From Pararhizobium antarcticum (GTDB lineage Bacteria > Pseudomonadota > Alphaproteobacteria > Rhizobiales > Rhizobiaceae): a stretch of 64,000 nucleotides of DNA. The position numbers were made by a program, and so were the translations under genes. Below the pieces are notes generated by a model. The model saw nothing but the letters and a program-made list of their open reading frames with translations. It had not been told where the DNA came from and ran no database searches. Positions 18,563 through 28,313 of this stretch are shown here, in pieces; positions within the stretch are counted from its first letter, which is position 1; each line of letters begins with the position of its first letter. The stretch covers positions 1 through 64,000 of the forward strand of contig NZ_LSRP01000151.1 in assembly GCF_001885585.1 (NCBI RefSeq). Reading direction: 5' to 3'.

Positions 18563-18916
18563 ATGCCTTCGACCTTCGATGCCCGCCTGCAGGCCATTTG
18601 GCGCTCGAAATTTGTGCTCTGTTGCAGCGCGCCGGCAATTCGGCGCTTATGGCTTCGGGGCTCCGCTATGCAGCACAAGAAAAACAATTTTATAACAGTG
18701 GTTTGCTGCCATTCTGCAGCCGATTTGAAAAGCATTAACCTATGATGTCTTTTCGAGCAGACAACCATCATGCCCAAGGAAGCATCAACACATTGCACAA
18801 ACGCATAGCAGATGCATTTTCTTTGCACTCCATCTTTTCCTTGTGAAGGCGTATAACGACGTCAACGCAGCAGACAAATGATTGTCATGCTCCATCGCTT
18901 CCCAAGGACCACGACC
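18563..18916 (+). other. Gene-free spacer ahead of DUF1127 gene 2
   Basis: These 354 bases contain no convincing coding frame. The second half is AT-richer than the surroundings and carries a TTAACCTA half-site resembling a CtrA motif near 18736. It presumably holds the promoter and leader of the second DUF1127 gene. Partial inverted sequences around 18616-18680 (AGCACAA with TTGTGCT) might allow a long weak hairpin. No anti-Shine-Dalgarno loops of the alpha-r14 type occur here. Confidence 0.5.
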
Positions 18917-19060
18917 ATGAACCCGATTCGTATCGCAAAAAGCTGGATCAACTATCGCCGCACCGTTGCCGAACTTGGCAACCTGTCGAACCATGCCCTG
19001 TCGGATATCGGTATCACCCGCTTCGACATTCGCAACATCGCGTCGCGCTCGTTCCGTTAA
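18917..19060 (+). CDS. DUF1127 small Arg-rich protein 2
   Basis: A second 47-residue DUF1127 protein, starting MNPIRIAKSWINYRRTVAEL and ending SDIGITRFDIRNIASRSFR. The Shine-Dalgarno is AAGGA about ten bases upstream; a longer in-frame start at 18878 lacks one. It has the same length and architecture as the protein at 18337-18480, with a basic amphipathic N-terminal helix and an LSDIGI-type second helix, but clearly diverged sequence, so it is an old paralogue rather than a recent copy. A hairpin terminator follows. Confidence 0.9.
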   Translation: MNPIRIAKSWINYRRTVAELGNLSNHALSDIGITRFDIRNIASRSFR

Positions 19061-19084
19061 TCGGACCGGATACGCAGACCCTCA

Positions 19085-19109
19085 AAACGGCACCCTTGTG
19101 GTGCCGTTT
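19085..19109 (+). terminator. Hairpin terminator after DUF1127 gene 2
   Basis: A perfect 10-bp stem AAACGGCACC/GGTGCCGTTT with loop CTTGT, ending in TTT. The T-run is short, so read-through toward trmFO is possible. Confidence 0.7.
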
Positions 19110-19188
19110 CTGATTCCAGACCCCATACATAAGACGCCGGTAATCGAAACGGTTTCCTTTGCGCCTCGGTTGTTCTAAGAAACGCGGC

Positions 19189-20604
19189 ATGACACAAGCA
19201 TCGACCCCTTCCCCCATCCATGTCATCGGCGGCGGCCTCGCCGGTTCGGAAGCGGCCTGGCAGATCGCCAGCGCCGGTATTCCGGTGATCCTTCACGAAA
19301 TGCGCGGCGTGCGCGGCACGGATGCGCACAAGACCGACGACCTTGCCGAACTGGTCTGCTCCAATTCCTTCCGTTCGGACGATGCCACTAGCAATGCCGT
19401 CGGCGTGCTGCACGCCGAAATGCGGCTGGCCGGTTCGCTGATCATGGCGGCGGCCGATCGCAACCAGGTACCGGCCGGCGGCGCGCTTGCCGTTGATCGC
19501 GACGGCTTTTCGCAGGCGGTGACGAAGGCAATCGCGGACAATCCGATGATCACCGTGCTGCGCGAAGAAATTTCCGGCCTGCCGCCAAGTGACTGGGATC
19601 AGGCGATTATCGCCACCGGGCCGTTGACCGCGCCTGGCCTGGCCGACGCCATCCAGGCGGAAACCGGCGCCGACGCGCTGGCCTTCTTCGATGCCATTGC
19701 GCCGATCGTGCACACCGAAAGCATCGACATGGACATCTGCTGGTTCCAGTCACGCTACGACAAGGTCGGCCCGGGCGGCACGGGCAAGGACTATATCAAC
19801 TGCCCAATGGACGAAGCGCAGTACAATGCCTTCGTCGACGCCCTTGTCAGTGGCGACAAGACGGGCTTCAAGGAGTGGGAAGGCACCCCCTATTTCGACG
19901 GTTGCCTGCCGATCGAGGTCATGGCGGAACGCGGACGCGAGACGCTGCGACACGGGCCGATGAAGCCCATGGGGCTGACCAATGCGCACAATCCTGGTGT
20001 CAAGGCCTATGCCGTCGTGCAACTGCGACAGGACAATGCGCTCGGCACGCTTTATAATATGGTCGGTTTCCAGACGAAGCTGAAATATGGCGCACAGGCC
20101 GAAATGTTCCGGATGATCCCCGGCCTGCAGAATGCCGAATTCGCCAGGCTCGGCGGATTGCATCGCAACACCTACATCAATTCACCGACACTGCTTGACC
20201 CGTCGCTGACCCTGAAATCGCGGCCTGGCCTTCGGTTCGCCGGCCAGATCACCGGATGCGAAGGCTATGTCGAAAGCGCCAGCATCGGCCTTCTCGCAGG
20301 ACGCTTTGCCGCCGCCGAGCGCAAGGGCGGGACACCCAGCCTGCCGCCGGCGACAACCGCCTTCGGCGCGTTGCTCAATCACATCACCGGCGGCCATATC
20401 GTCTCCAACGACGAGCCGGGCAAGCGCTCCTTCCAGCCGATGAACATCAATTTCGGGCTTTTCCCCGATCTCGAGCCGGGTGCGATCGTCAAGCCTGAGG
20501 GCGTCAAACGCTTTCGCGGCAAGGACAAGACGATCGTCAAGAAACAGCTGGTTGCGGCCCGGGCGCTGGAGCATTGCGCCGCATGGCTTGCGGCGTCCGC
20601 CTGA
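19189..20604 (+). CDS. trmFO: Methylenetetrahydrofolate-tRNA-(uracil-5-)-methyltransferase TrmFO
   Basis: A 471-residue FAD- and folate-dependent enzyme that makes ribothymidine at position 54 of tRNAs. The N-terminal FAD-binding motif [15 protein letters not shown] is followed by the family segment [10 protein letters not shown]. Further along come [16 protein letters not shown] and the C-terminal [15 protein letters not shown]. It is the usual m5U54 enzyme of alphaproteobacteria lacking TrmA. The ATG at 19189 is preferred over an in-frame start ten codons upstream. It converges with the small membrane protein gene at 20627. Confidence 0.95.
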   Translation: MTQASTPSPIHVIGGGLAGSEAAWQIASAGIPVILHEMRGVRGTDAHKTDDLAELVCSNSFRSDDATSNAVGVLHAEMRLAGSLIMAAADRNQVPAGGALAVDRDGFSQAVTKAIADNPMITVLREEISGLPPSDWDQAIIATGPLTAPGLADAIQAETGADALAFFDAIAPIVHTESIDMDICWFQSRYDKVGPGGTGKDYINCPMDEAQYNAFVDALVSGDKTGFKEWEGTPYFDGCLPIEVMAERGRETLRHGPMKPMGLTNAHNPGVKAYAVVQLRQDNALGTLYNMVGFQTKLKYGAQAEMFRMIPGLQNAEFARLGGLHRNTYINSPTLLDPSLTLKSRPGLRFAGQITGCEGYVESASIGLLAGRFAAAERKGGTPSLPPATTAFGALLNHITGGHIVSNDEPGKRSFQPMNINFGLFPDLEPGAIVKPEGVKRFRGKDKTIVKKQLVAARALEHCAAWLAASA

Positions 20605-20626
20605 ACCACGCGGCGGAACTGAGGTG

Positions 20627-21073
20627 CTACTGTGAGGCGGCAGGCACGTCGTCAAATTCCGATTGCGGATTGAAGCTGCCGAGCAGCCAGAGGGAGACCT
20701 CTGCCGCGTGCTGGGCGGTGCGAAATTCATAGACGGAATCAAGATAGTCAAAATCGGTAAAATGCACGGAGAGCCCCCGACCGCTTGGTGCATTGCTGAC
20801 GCGCACATTGCCGGCCTCGATCAGGTGGCAGACATAATGCGCGCCCTGCGACTGCATGAAACCGGCTTTGCCATCGTGCAGTCGCACGAAAAACGACCGC
20901 CCGTCTGCCGTCGCGTGAATGGCCCGAATGGCTTCATCCGGAAATGCGCGGTTGAAATCGAGAATCGCAAGGCCCGTGTCCGGCGCATTTTCCTGCTTGG
21001 CAGCGCGCGCCGTCATCCGCATGTAGAAAATACCCGCGAGCAGCATGCAGATGATGACGATGGGCCAAATCAT
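20627..21073 (-). CDS. Small single-pass membrane protein, function unknown
   Basis: A 148-residue protein with one N-terminal membrane helix (MIWPIVIICMLLAGIFYM) and a soluble C-terminal domain containing FFVRLHDGKAGFMQSQGAHY. The ATG at 21073 has AAGGA nine bases upstream. No named domain was recognised. It lies between trmFO and the phytoene synthase-like gene, on the strand of the latter. Confidence 0.7.
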   Translation of the reverse strand: MIWPIVIICMLLAGIFYMRMTARAAKQENAPDTGLAILDFNRAFPDEAIRAIHATADGRSFFVRLHDGKAGFMQSQGAHYVCHLIEAGNVRVSNAPSGRGLSVHFTDFDYLDSVYEFRTAQHAAEVSLWLLGSFNPQSEFDDVPAASQ

Positions 21074-21216
21074 GGCGCCGTTTCCTTTCAATTCCATTCC
21101 AACAGCAAATCGGCCAAACCATAGACCGGCGGCACCATAACGCGCGAAACTTGCGCCAGTTTGCCGCCGATGGCGGAATTACAGAGATGAGAATAAAGCG
21201 CCGCCTGTTGCGGTGT

Positions 21217-22101
21217 CTACCATCGACCGCTGCGCGCCGCGCGCCACATCCACCATTGCCGACGCCATTGCGGCGGCAAAATAATCTGCGTGAAGATGCC
21301 CGGCCCCACCCGCTCCGCCCTGTCGAAAATTGGCTCCGCCAGCGCGAGTGGCACGAAGGCGGGCCGGTTCGCGACGGATATCGACGAGGCCGCAGCCCGC
21401 GCCTTCGCCAGATGTTCGCGGCCAAGGCCAGTAAAGGCGCGCACTGCGCGGTCCAGCCCTGCCGCATCCTTTCCAGACAGGAATGCCTGGCGGTCAAGGC
21501 CGGTGGCGGCCAGCAGATCGGCCGGCAGATAGACCTGCCCACGCGACCGCTGAAGCGGCATCAGCAGAAGGAGCGTGGCAATTGTCTGCGCAACACCGGC
21601 ATGGCCGGCAGCCTCTGCTGACCGCGGCGCCGTTGCCGGATCCAGAACGAGGCACGACAGTTGCAGAAGCGCCGACGCCGTTTCGCCGGCATATCCCTCC
21701 AGCGACGACCGGCTTTCCATCGGATCGTCGTAGAGGTCGAAGACGCGCGCGTCGATCATGTCCAGCAGCACGGCAACCGGAAGCTTATAGGCAACGATGG
21801 CGCCAAGCAGTTCCCGCGCCAGTGGATGCCCGTCTCCGTCACCGCCGCTTTCCAGCACGTCGCGCCACCACTGCAGCCTGATTTCGCCTGGCAAGGGTTC
21901 GCGCACCAGATCGCGGACACGAGCGATCTCGGCGTGAAACGCGTAGAGCGCAGCCAGAGCCGGCCGTTTTTCAGCCGGCGCCAGCAAGCAGGCAAGATAT
22001 CGATCCCGGTCTGTATCGCGCAGCGCGCTGAGACTGTAGCCGGCATTAGGCGTTTTCGCCGCCTTCGGGTCGTGGGATGGCTCTTCGGGGTGGTCAGACA
22101 T
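21217..22101 (-). CDS. Squalene/phytoene synthase-like protein (NDUFAF6-type)
   Basis: A 294-residue all-helical isoprenoid-synthase-fold protein. Helices with YLACLLAPAEKRPALAALYA and VREPLPGEIRLQWWRDVLE align with the trans-isoprenyl diphosphate synthase family. The two aspartate-rich motifs of true phytoene synthases are weak: DARVFDLYDD is present, but the second DxxxD is not clear. No carotenoid or hopanoid genes are nearby. The mitochondrial complex I assembly factor NDUFAF6 belongs to this family, so an assembly role is a better guess than catalysis. It starts directly at the stop codon of the Mth938 gene, indicating coupling. Confidence 0.8.
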   Translation of the reverse strand: MSDHPEEPSHDPKAAKTPNAGYSLSALRDTDRDRYLACLLAPAEKRPALAALYAFHAEIARVRDLVREPLPGEIRLQWWRDVLESGGDGDGHPLARELLGAIVAYKLPVAVLLDMIDARVFDLYDDPMESRSSLEGYAGETASALLQLSCLVLDPATAPRSAEAAGHAGVAQTIATLLLLMPLQRSRGQVYLPADLLAATGLDRQAFLSGKDAAGLDRAVRAFTGLGREHLAKARAAASSISVANRPAFVPLALAEPIFDRAERVGPGIFTQIILPPQWRRQWWMWRAARSGRW

Positions 22102-22506
22102 CTAGACGGCAATCAGGGCGGCAGCCACGGCGCGCGATTCAGCCAGCATGATATTGAACGTCCGCACGGCAGCGCCTGTGCTCATCGGATCCGAGGCAAT
22201 GTTGTGCGCCTTCAGCATCTCCTTCAGGGCTACAGGCAGAGGACGGATCTCCTTGCCTGTGCCGACGAGCAGGACCTCGATGTCGGCCGCGTCCTCGATG
22301 ACACGGCGGAAAAGCGCCGGATCCAGCGGGTCGCCTTCCGTCATTTCCCAGCCGTAGACCCCGGACGGCAGCATCAGCACCGAGCCGCGATGCGACATAT
22401 CAGCAAACCGGAAGCCGCCATTGCCGTAGGCATCCACCTGGGCCCTGCCGGGGAAGTGAGCCTTTCGGAATTCGATGCCTTTTGTCATGTCGGGCCCTTT
22501 TGCCAT
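22102..22506 (-). CDS. Mth938-like domain protein (NDUFAF3-type)
   Basis: A 134-residue protein of the Mth938/DUF498 family, with core GSVLMLPSGVYGW and VLLVGTGKEIRPLP. Mitochondrial NDUFAF3, a complex I assembly factor, is of this family, and bacterial homologues are known to sit next to secDF, as here. The ATG at 22506 is one base after the secDF stop; another at 22488 is possible. The gene abuts the phytoene synthase-like gene, so secDF and these two appear to form one message. Confidence 0.85.
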   Translation of the reverse strand: MAKGPDMTKGIEFRKAHFPGRAQVDAYGNGGFRFADMSHRGSVLMLPSGVYGWEMTEGDPLDPALFRRVIEDAADIEVLLVGTGKEIRPLPVALKEMLKAHNIASDPMSTGAAVRTFNIMLAESRAVAAALIAV

Positions 22507-22507
22507 A

Positions 22508-25039
22508 TCAGGCGCCCTCGCGCGCGACGGTCGGCCCGGCCTGTCCGCCATCGCGTGCGCCGGGGCGCAGTTTGAAGAGGATCAGCAGCGGCCCGGCGAC
22601 ATAGATTGACGAGCACGTACCAACCGCAACACCAAACAGCATGGCGATGCTGAAGGAGCGGATCATATCGCCGCCGAACAGGCAAAGCGCAAGCAGCGCC
22701 AGCATCGTCGTGACTGCAGTCAGGATGGTGCGCGACAGCGTCTGGTTGATGGCGGCGTCGATAAGGATGGGCAGCGGCATACGGGGATAGCGCCGTAGAT
22801 TTTCGCGGATGCGGTCATAGACCACCACCGTATCGTTCAGCGAATAGCCGACAACGGTCAGCAGCGCTGCGATGCTGGTCAGATTGAATTCCATGCCGGT
22901 CACGACGAACAGGCCGATTGTCAGGAGCACATCATGCAGCGTTGCAACGATTGCGCCGATCGCAAACTGCCATTCGAAGCGAACCCAGATATAGACGAGG
23001 ATTGCCAACAGCGAGGCTAGGACGCCAATCGTCGCCGCCCTTGTCAGTTCGCCGGAAACCGAGGGGCCGACAACTTCGACGCGTCGGAAGTCATAGGCAT
23101 CCTCGAGTTCGCCGCGAATGAGGATCACCGAGCTCTGTTCGGCGTTTTCACCGCCATCACGCGAAGGCACCCGGACAAACACGCCTTGCGGCCCGCCGAC
23201 ACTCTCGACTTCGACAGCCCCGAGATTGAGGCCGTTCAGACGCTCCGTGATATCGGCAATATCCGCCTCGCCTTCCCGCGCCGAGAGTTCCAGCACCGAG
23301 CCGCCGGCAAAATCGATGCCGAGGTTCATGCCGATTCCCGCGAAAAGCACGGTCGACAGCACCGATAGGACTGCCAGGCCGGAAAACACATAATTGCGGA
23401 TTGCCATGAACCGGAGGTCCAGCCGGTCGAACATGCCGGTGCGGATGCCATCGGGCAGATGCAGCGGCTTGCGACGGCGCACCCATTCCGACAGCATCAC
23501 ACGCGTCAGCGTAAAGGCGGTAAACAGGGTCGTCACGATCCCGATGGCCAGCGTCACGGCAAAGCCGCGCACCGTGCCGGTGCCGAGATAGAGCAGGATC
23601 AGCGCCGCAATCAGCGTCGTGATATTGGCGTCGACAATTGCAGCAAAGGCACGCGAGAAACCGAAATGGATTGCCTCCGACAGGGGCCGTCCGCTGCGCA
23701 CCTCGTCGCGAATGCGCTCATAGATCAGAACGTTGGAATCCACCGCCATGCCGATGGTGAGGATAATGCCGGCAATGCCCGGCAGCGTCAGCGTCAGGCC
23801 CGTCGCCGACAGCACGGCTATGATCATCACGACGTTGAGAATAACCGCCAGATTGGCAACGAGACCAAAGAAACCGTAAAAGGCGAACATGAAGACAAGG
23901 ACCAGAAGGGCTGCGATACAGCCGGCGGTCACCACAGCGCTGATCGAATCGCTGCCAAGCCCAATCCCGATCGTCCGCTCCTCGACGACCGTGAGGGGGA
24001 CAGGCAGGGCGCCGGCGTTCAGGAGAACTGCAAGATCATTGGCACCCTCCGCACTGAAGTTTCCCGAGACCTGAACAGCACCACCGGTAATCGCCGTGCG
24101 GATCACCGGTGTCGAGATGACCTGCCCATCGAGCAGGATGGCAAGCGTCATCCCGGTATTCCGCGCCGTCACCTGTGCAAGGCGCGTCGCGCCATCGGCA
24201 TCGAGCGTTACATCGACGACGGGATCGTTCGACTGGCCAAGTGCCGGTTTTGCATCCGTGATGTCGCGGCTGGAGACGATCGGTCGTCGCAACACGAGAT
24301 AGCCGATCGGCGGATCATCGGCGGAATAGACGACTTCAGACGCGGCCGGGGGAGCGCCGTTTACCGCATCCTGCACACTCATCGACATGTCGATGGTGTG
24401 GAAGGAGAGATCGCCGGCCTGGCTGAGAATATCCTTGAGGCGCTGCGGGTCCTGCAACCCGGGGATCTGCACGAGAATGCGGTCGGGACCCTGCCGGCGG
24501 ACGACGGGCCGGACGATACCCATTTCCTCGAGGCGACGCTGCAGGACGACAATAGAAGCGTCGACCGATAAGGACAGGCGATATGCCAGCCCTGCCTCTG
24601 TCAGGGTCAACCGAAGCAAGGGTCCGTCGGATGTATCCAGCGTCGTTTCGACGGTGTCGTTTTCTGCGCTCAAGGCAGCGGCGAGCGGCGAAAGAGCCTC
24701 TGTCGCAGCGTTCAATGCGGCGCTGTCGCGGATCCGGACCTCGATGATCGACCCCGTGCCGGAAAGGCCGCTATAGGCAATACCCGCATTTTTCAGGCGA
24801 TTGCCGACATCGGCAACCAGAGCCGAAAGACGCGCCCCTGCAACATCCTCCAGCTCGGTCTTGAGCAACAATTGCGAGCCGCCCTGCAGATCAAGGCCGA
24901 GACTGACCTGCTTTTTCGGCATCCATGCGGGAAAACCGGCCAGATCCCGTTCTGACAACACGTTCGGCAGCGCAACAACCAGGCTGAACAGGACGATCAG
25001 CCAGACGAGAATGGTTTTCGAACGGGACAGATTAGGCAT
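22508..25039 (-). CDS. secDF: Fused protein translocase subunit SecDF
   Basis: An 843-residue SecD-SecF fusion with about twelve membrane helices. The SecD half spans residues 1 to about 515, with the periplasmic P1 domain starting KKQVSLGLDLQGGSQLLLK and a DxD-type region, then GMAVDSNVLIYERIRDE. The SecF half follows from about residue 540 (NLGIDFAGGSVLEL; GYSLNDTVVVYDRIREN). It uses the proton motive force to help SecYEG release exported proteins. It forms a run with yajC 180 bases upstream and the NDUFAF3/NDUFAF6-type genes downstream. The ATG at 25039 has GGAG upstream. Confidence 0.96.
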   Translation of the reverse strand: MPNLSRSKTILVWLIVLFSLVVALPNVLSERDLAGFPAWMPKKQVSLGLDLQGGSQLLLKTELEDVAGARLSALVADVGNRLKNAGIAYSGLSGTGSIIEVRIRDSAALNAATEALSPLAAALSAENDTVETTLDTSDGPLLRLTLTEAGLAYRLSLSVDASIVVLQRRLEEMGIVRPVVRRQGPDRILVQIPGLQDPQRLKDILSQAGDLSFHTIDMSMSVQDAVNGAPPAASEVVYSADDPPIGYLVLRRPIVSSRDITDAKPALGQSNDPVVDVTLDADGATRLAQVTARNTGMTLAILLDGQVISTPVIRTAITGGAVQVSGNFSAEGANDLAVLLNAGALPVPLTVVEERTIGIGLGSDSISAVVTAGCIAALLVLVFMFAFYGFFGLVANLAVILNVVMIIAVLSATGLTLTLPGIAGIILTIGMAVDSNVLIYERIRDEVRSGRPLSEAIHFGFSRAFAAIVDANITTLIAALILLYLGTGTVRGFAVTLAIGIVTTLFTAFTLTRVMLSEWVRRRKPLHLPDGIRTGMFDRLDLRFMAIRNYVFSGLAVLSVLSTVLFAGIGMNLGIDFAGGSVLELSAREGEADIADITERLNGLNLGAVEVESVGGPQGVFVRVPSRDGGENAEQSSVILIRGELEDAYDFRRVEVVGPSVSGELTRAATIGVLASLLAILVYIWVRFEWQFAIGAIVATLHDVLLTIGLFVVTGMEFNLTSIAALLTVVGYSLNDTVVVYDRIRENLRRYPRMPLPILIDAAINQTLSRTILTAVTTMLALLALCLFGGDMIRSFSIAMLFGVAVGTCSSIYVAGPLLILFKLRPGARDGGQAGPTVAREGA

Positions 25040-25219
25040 GGAGCTCCCGGCGTTTTATCAATCAAAGTCGACCGGCCCATGCCGATCGGCGGATCGCCAA
25101 CCGGCTATAGCGCCGGGCGCCGGTACGGGCGCGAAAACGACGCTATAGCACTTTGAATCGCCGCACAATTTCTCCTGACGCGAACCGCTTCAGGAGAGGG
25201 TCGAGCAAGAGACGATGCT

Positions 25220-25555
25220 CTATTCCTTGACCGGCTCGCCCTTGACGCGCACTTCAGATACGCCACCACGCAGAACGCGGATCTTGATGCCATCAGCGAT
25301 TTCGACTTCGAGTTCGGTATCGTCGACCACTTTCGTGACCTTGCCGATAATGCCACCGCCGGTGACGACCTGGTCGCCGCGACGGATGTTCTTCAGGAGC
25401 TCTTCACGGCGCTTCATGTTGGCGCGCTGCGGACGGATGATCAGGAAGTACATTACAACGAAGATCAACAGGAACGGCAGGATCGACATGAGAATGTCTG
25501 CGGCGCCGCCACCGGCGGCAGGAGCCGTTTGCGCGAAGGCCTCGGTAATGAACAT
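25220..25555 (-). CDS. yajC: Preprotein translocase subunit YajC
   Basis: A 111-residue single-span protein. The membrane helix is LMSILPFLLIFVVMYFLIIR, followed by the family motif RPQRANMKRREELL and a cytoplasmic domain (GDQVVTGGGIIGKVTKV). YajC associates with SecDF. Shine-Dalgarno AAGGAG lies seven bases before the ATG at 25555. The 180-base gap to secDF has no gene. Confidence 0.96.
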   Translation of the reverse strand: MFITEAFAQTAPAAGGGAADILMSILPFLLIFVVMYFLIIRPQRANMKRREELLKNIRRGDQVVTGGGIIGKVTKVVDDTELEVEIADGIKIRVLRGGVSEVRVKGEPVKE

Positions 25556-25799
25556 TGATCACTCCTTGAATGCTTTTGGATGCGGGCATGCGCCCATGTT
25601 TCGGATCGCCGGAATATAGGAAAGCCTGTTGCAAATGCAACAACGCCCGCTTCCGGATCGGTTCTTCTGCCTCTTACACCAAATCTCCTGCCATAGAAGT
25701 CTTTTCTGGCCTGTTGCCAGCCTTTTCCCTTGGGAACGGCCATGCTACCGCACAGCTGCGGGCGACCGTCAGAGCCCGTGCCATGCCAAGGAACAGCCC

Positions 25800-26672
25800 A
25801 TGCAGGAATCCAAGATCGACATCCTCATTGCCGAAATGCAGAAACTGTCCAGCGCCATCGAGCGGATGGCCGGCCCGGCCCCTGTCGTCAACGACTGGGA
25901 CGCTGCCGAATGCTTCGTCTGGTCGCCCCAGCGCCAGCACCTGCAACCCGTCGCGCACCCGAACCGGGTCGAACTCGACCTGATCCGCAGCGTCGATCAT
26001 GTGCGCGACATTCTTTTCGACAACACACTGCGGTTTGCCAAGGGGTATCCGGCCAACAACGTGCTTCTCTGGGGCGCGCGCGGCATGGGAAAGTCTTCCC
26101 TCGTCAAGGCCGTCCACGCCCGGGTCAGCAGGGACAGCGGCGTTGCCGTGAAGCTGGTCGAGGTTCACCGCGAGGATATTGCGACACTGCCGCTTCTGAT
26201 GGAGATCCTGAAATCGGCGCCCGCCCCCATCATCGTTTTCTGCGACGACCTGTCCTTCGACCATGACGACACGTCCTACAAGTCACTGAAGGCGGTGCTG
26301 GATGGCGGCATCGAGGGGCGTCCCGGCAATGTCCTGCTCTATGCAACCTCCAACCGGCGTCATCTCCTGCCGCGCGACATGATGGAGAACGAGCAGTCAA
26401 CCGCCATCAACCCATCGGAAGCGGTCGAGGAAAAAGTCTCGCTGTCGGATCGATTCGGGCTGTGGCTGGGGTTCTACAAATGCAGCCAGGCCGACTATCT
26501 GTCGATGATCGACAGCTATGCCCGCCATTTCGAGCTGGAAACCGATGTAGCCGCCCTGCATGCCGACGCGCTGGAATGGAGCACCACCCGTGGCGCGCGG
26601 TCCGGCCGCGTCGCCTGGCAGTTCATCCAGGATCTGGCTGGCCGCAAGCAGAAGCACATCGACACGAATTGA
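25800..26672 (+). CDS. DUF815 family AAA-type ATPase
   Basis: A 290-residue cytosolic P-loop ATPase of the DUF815 group. Walker A is GARGMGKSS (about residues 98-106), Walker B IIVFCDDLSFD, and a sensor-like YATSNRRHL follows. The N-terminal 30 residues form a short helix (IDILIAEMQKLSSAIERM). Its role is not established. The ATG at 25800 is chosen; the open frame upstream is not conserved-looking. It is divergent from yajC and convergent with the NlpD-like gene, with which it shares a bidirectional terminator. Confidence 0.88.
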   Translation: MQESKIDILIAEMQKLSSAIERMAGPAPVVNDWDAAECFVWSPQRQHLQPVAHPNRVELDLIRSVDHVRDILFDNTLRFAKGYPANNVLLWGARGMGKSSLVKAVHARVSRDSGVAVKLVEVHREDIATLPLLMEILKSAPAPIIVFCDDLSFDHDDTSYKSLKAVLDGGIEGRPGNVLLYATSNRRHLLPRDMMENEQSTAINPSEAVEEKVSLSDRFGLWLGFYKCSQADYLSMIDSYARHFELETDVAALHADALEWSTTRGARSGRVAWQFIQDLAGRKQKHIDTN

Positions 26673-26680
26673 GACGCAAA

Positions 26681-26705
26681 AAAGTCCCGGCGGAACCGGG
26701 ACTTT
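26681..26705. terminator. Bidirectional terminator between the DUF815 ATPase and NlpD-like genes
   Basis: AAAGTCCCGG/CCGGGACTTT, a perfect 10-bp stem with a five-base loop. On the minus strand it is followed by a run of T residues, and on the plus strand by TTTGACTTT. It serves two convergent genes. Confidence 0.85.
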
Positions 26706-26765
26706 GACTTTCCTTCCGGCGACCAAACCGATCGCCCTTCGCAGATTACTCCAGGAAGGAGCAGG

Positions 26766-28313
26766 CTATTCCAGGAAGGTTGCAGGATTGACGGCGGTGG
26801 CGTTCTTGCGCACTTCGAAGTGCACCTGCGGCTGCGCTGCCGTGCCGCTCATGCCGGAGGCTGCAAGGGTCTGGCCACGCTGGATCTTCTGGCCACGCTG
26901 GACCTTCAGTTCCGAGGCATTGCCGTAGACCGTGACCGTGCCATCGTCGTGGCGGACCAGAACTGCGTTGCCGAGTTCCTTGAGGCTGCTGCCGGAGTAG
27001 ATGACAACACCGTTTTCGGCGGCCTTGATCGGCGTGCCCTCGGGAACCGAAATGTTGATACCGTCATTGCGGTTGCCGTCAACATTGGCGCCGTAACCCG
27101 CGATAACCGCGCCGCGCACCGGCCAGCGATATTTGCTGATCCCGGTCGCCTTGGGTGATTCTTCCGTGACATCTCCCTTCGAGGCAACTTCCGTCACCGT
27201 CTGCTTGGCCACTGGCGGCTTGTATTCCGCCGGCTGGTTTTCCGTCTTGTTTGTCACCTTGTTGGTCTGGGCCTTCTGTGACGGAACCGACGCCGTTACA
27301 ACCTGATCGGGCGCAGATGTCGAAGCACCCGGGATCTTCAGCTGCTGGCCGATACGGATGGCGGCCGTCGTCAGCCCGTTGGCGCGTTTCAGTTCCTCGA
27401 CCGGGACATTGTTGAGCTTGGCGATCCGGTTGAGCGAATCGCCTGCCTTGACCGTGTAGGTCCCCTTGCCACCGCCCTCGCCGGGTGTTCCGAGCTTGCC
27501 GGATGCCAGATCGGTCTTGGCATTGGCCTTGTCACGTGACTGCGACTGACCAGGCAGGATCGCCACATCGCGATTGTCGGACTGGCCGGGCGTCTTCTTC
27601 TTGCCATCGATATCCAGAGCGGCCGTCTCGGTGGCCGCGGCCTTCGCCGCACTGCCGCCGACGCCGAAGGTCGGGATCAGAATGCGCTGGCCTGGCTCGG
27701 CATCCGACGCAGACGTCATACCATTGGCCTTGAGGATTTCCTTCTCCGGCACACCAAAGCGCTTGGACAGCGTTGCCACCGTATCACCCTGGCGCATCAG
27801 CACCGCCGGTGCATTTGCCGTCGACCAGCCACCCTTGTTGGTACCTGTCGTCACCGGGTCAGGAATCGTTTTCTGCGTGGCAGCACTGGCTGTTTCACGG
27901 GCAGTCGGAAATGCCTGCTCCAGCGGCTTTTCCTCAGCCCGCGCCGTCGGCGTCGCAAGGGCTGTGCGCTGGACGTTCATCGGGGTCGCCGCCGCACGTG
28001 CCTGGGAAACCGGCGTCGAAGCGGTGTTGACGTTATCGTAGGATGGATCCGGGAAAGGCTGGCTCATTGCCTGATCCCGCGAATTGCCGCCGCCATCCGG
28101 CATTGCCGCCATCTGGCCACCCTGCAGGTCGCCGGCCGGAATCGGAATGCTGTTGGATGGAATGGAGTTGGTGGTGATGCCGTCGGACTTGGAGAACAAG
28201 CCTCCGAAGCGCGTCGCATCCGAGCTGCAACCTGTTGCAGCGCTGGCCAGCAGAACCGCCACAAAGAGACGGACAGCTGATTTTCCTACACTCGGCGATA
28301 CTCTAAGACGCAT
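26766..28313 (-). CDS. nlpD: NlpD-like LysM/degenerate LytM (M23) lipoprotein
   Basis: A 515-residue putative lipoprotein: signal peptide ending ATGCSS near residue 29, a disordered Pro/Thr/Ala-rich region, and two LysM domains ([20 protein letters not shown] and [20 protein letters not shown]). At the C-terminus is an M23/LytM domain. The zinc ligands of active M23 peptidases are missing: the HxxxD site reads NDGINIS and the HxH site reads QVHFE. This matches NlpD/EnvC, which activate cell-wall amidases at the septum rather than cut peptidoglycan. The ATG at 28313 is preferred. It is downstream of surE-pcm, as nlpD is in many proteobacteria. Confidence 0.88.
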   Translation of the reverse strand: MRLRVSPSVGKSAVRLFVAVLLASAATGCSSDATRFGGLFSKSDGITTNSIPSNSIPIPAGDLQGGQMAAMPDGGGNSRDQAMSQPFPDPSYDNVNTASTPVSQARAAATPMNVQRTALATPTARAEEKPLEQAFPTARETASAATQKTIPDPVTTGTNKGGWSTANAPAVLMRQGDTVATLSKRFGVPEKEILKANGMTSASDAEPGQRILIPTFGVGGSAAKAAATETAALDIDGKKKTPGQSDNRDVAILPGQSQSRDKANAKTDLASGKLGTPGEGGGKGTYTVKAGDSLNRIAKLNNVPVEELKRANGLTTAAIRIGQQLKIPGASTSAPDQVVTASVPSQKAQTNKVTNKTENQPAEYKPPVAKQTVTEVASKGDVTEESPKATGISKYRWPVRGAVIAGYGANVDGNRNDGINISVPEGTPIKAAENGVVIYSGSSLKELGNAVLVRHDDGTVTVYGNASELKVQRGQKIQRGQTLAASGMSGTAAQPQVHFEVRKNATAVNPATFLE

